Source: Lachnospiraceae bacterium UBA3689 (GTDB lineage Bacteria > Bacillota > Clostridia > Lachnospirales > Lachnospiraceae). Taken from it: a stretch of DNA of 23,898 nt. How positions within the stretch are numbered: position 1 is the first letter of the stretch; each line of letters opens with the position of its first letter. The stretch is from positions 1-23,898 of the forward strand of contig DFIU01000008.1 of NCBI GenBank assembly GCA_002371465.1. The letters run 5' to 3'. A program made the translations under genes and the position numbers. Shown piece after piece: positions 23,412 to 23,898 of this stretch. The notes beneath the pieces were generated by a model that ran no database searches, had not been told where the DNA came from, and worked only from the letters and a program-made list of their open reading frames with translations.

Positions 23412-23466
23412 AAAAACCCCCAAGTAGGTTTTATCTTCCAATGTCCTACTTGGGGGCAGCATATCA
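23412..23466 (-). terminator. Terminator of 79-residue gene; right copy of repeat
   Basis: Perfect 12-bp stem, arms 23417-23428 and 23445-23456, with a 16-base loop, followed on the minus strand by TTTTT (23412-23416). The segment 23446-23466 repeats at window positions 1-21 with one change, so this terminator, or a larger element holding it, occurs at least twice. Confidence 0.85.
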
Positions 23467-23502
23467 AATTGCAGAACTCCTTCTCAGCAGACAAACCGAA
23501 TC

Positions 23503-23742
23503 TTATCCGGCGGCTCCCATGATCGCTTCTATTGCCCGATGGGCATCCTCAGTCCGTACAGCGTAAGTTGTCAAGACATCGCTCTCTGTATCAGAAAGCT
23601 CACAAGTCCGGATAATCCCCAGGTCCACAACGTTCTGATCCGACGCCCAGAACTTAATCCCCGCATCCTGAAGAGCTTTTACAATGCGCTCCTTCTGAGA
23701 AGCATCCAATGTTGAAATGACATCTTTGTACTTTAACAGCAT
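23503..23742 (-). CDS. Small hypothetical protein (79 residues)
   Basis: Not recognised. The start at 23742 is set by an excellent AAGGAGGAG site seven bases upstream; the longer frame from 23817 begins at the -10 region. It opens with a helix (MLLKYKDVISTLDASQKERIVKALQDAGIKFW) and continues with beta strand and helix (LSDTESDVLTTYAVRTEDAHRAIEAIMG). The alpha/beta pattern and ALQDAGIKFWASD followed by TYAVRTEDAHRA recalls small putative signal-transducing proteins of the DUF2007 kind, but this is a weak resemblance. No membrane segment. Monocistronic, with its own terminator. Confidence 0.78.
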   Translation of the reverse strand: MLLKYKDVISTLDASQKERIVKALQDAGIKFWASDQNVVDLGIIRTCELSDTESDVLTTYAVRTEDAHRAIEAIMGAAG

Positions 23743-23805
23743 ATCGATCTCCTCCTTGCTAAAGTGAATCGGTAAGATGTTTTCCGTTTCTCTTTCTTTA
23801 CCTTT

Positions 23806-23862
23806 GTTATAGCACAAATATGCCGGTTTTAAAGGCTTTCAGAGGCATTTCAACATTGAAAT
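23806..23862 (-). promoter_or_regulatory. Putative promoter region of 79-residue gene
   Basis: Minus strand: an extended -10 TGCTATAAC has its core at 23806-23811, with only a weak TTTAAA box 17 bases upstream. Further upstream TTGAAA (23848-23853) lies 16 bases before TAAAAC. The dyad ATTTCAA/TTGAAAT with two central bases (23847-23862) covers that upstream box and may be an operator. Called by eye. Confidence 0.45.
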
Positions 23863-23898
23863 ATTTTTCTATTTAGTGTCTGCTCAACAAAAGCCTTT

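Noticed and set aside
1..23466. Direct repeats at both window ends as attachment sites of an integrated island
   Set aside because: No integrase, excisionase or mobile genes lie between, the content is ordinary metabolism, and the right copy is part of a terminator stem.

Overview
The window looks like chromosomal DNA of a strictly anaerobic, moderate-GC Firmicute of the Clostridia/Lachnospiraceae type. This rests on an [FeFe]-hydrogenase of the group B kind, a DUF6171 protein, an araNPQ-style sugar importer with no ATPase gene, strong AGGAGG ribosome sites, sigma-A type promoters and many intrinsic terminators. No tRNA, rRNA, transposase, integrase or CRISPR array was seen.

Layout: 1-2.7 kb (minus) holds a small operon for a pyridoxamine-phosphate-oxidase-fold flavoprotein, a GNAT acetyltransferase and a zinc-ribbon membrane protein. 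It is preceded by an 80-residue orphan gene with a palindrome inside its promoter. 2.7-12.8 kb is an arabinan-use locus. One minus operon encodes a sugar-binding lipoprotein, two permeases, a DUF624 (YesL-like) membrane protein and a DUF6171 protein. A plus-strand HTH regulator is divergent from it. A second minus operon carries a cytoplasmic GH43, a membrane-anchored GH43 endo-arabinanase and a GH51 arabinofuranosidase. The inferred flow is: arabinan cut outside the cell by the anchored GH43, oligomers imported by the ABC system using a shared ATPase encoded elsewhere, then cut to L-arabinose inside by the second GH43 and the GH51.

13.0-15.7 kb (minus) is a metal-resistance operon: an alpha5-type ArsR/SmtB zinc sensor, a free HMA metallochaperone domain and a P1B-2 Zn/Cd/Pb ATPase that lacks its own N-terminal metal-binding domain. 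15.8-19.7 kb is a set of single genes: a DUF1266 membrane protein, a LysR regulator, a Bax-inhibitor-1 (YccA) family protein and an HdeD/DUF308 membrane protein. 19.9-23.1 kb (minus) contains a small unknown gene and a two-gene operon of a group B-like [FeFe]-hydrogenase and a G3E (COG0523/CobW-like) GTPase without the usual CxCC motif. A last small unknown gene lies at 23.5-23.7 kb.

A terminator hairpin near the right edge has one arm plus flank (20 of 21 bases) repeated at the extreme left edge, pointing to a dispersed terminator-type repeat. The most interesting items are the hydrogenase-GTPase pair, the structured spacer beside it, the HTH regulator with a beta-rich putative sugar-sensing half, several palindromes sitting exactly in promoters, and the odd N-terminal extension of the anchored GH43.
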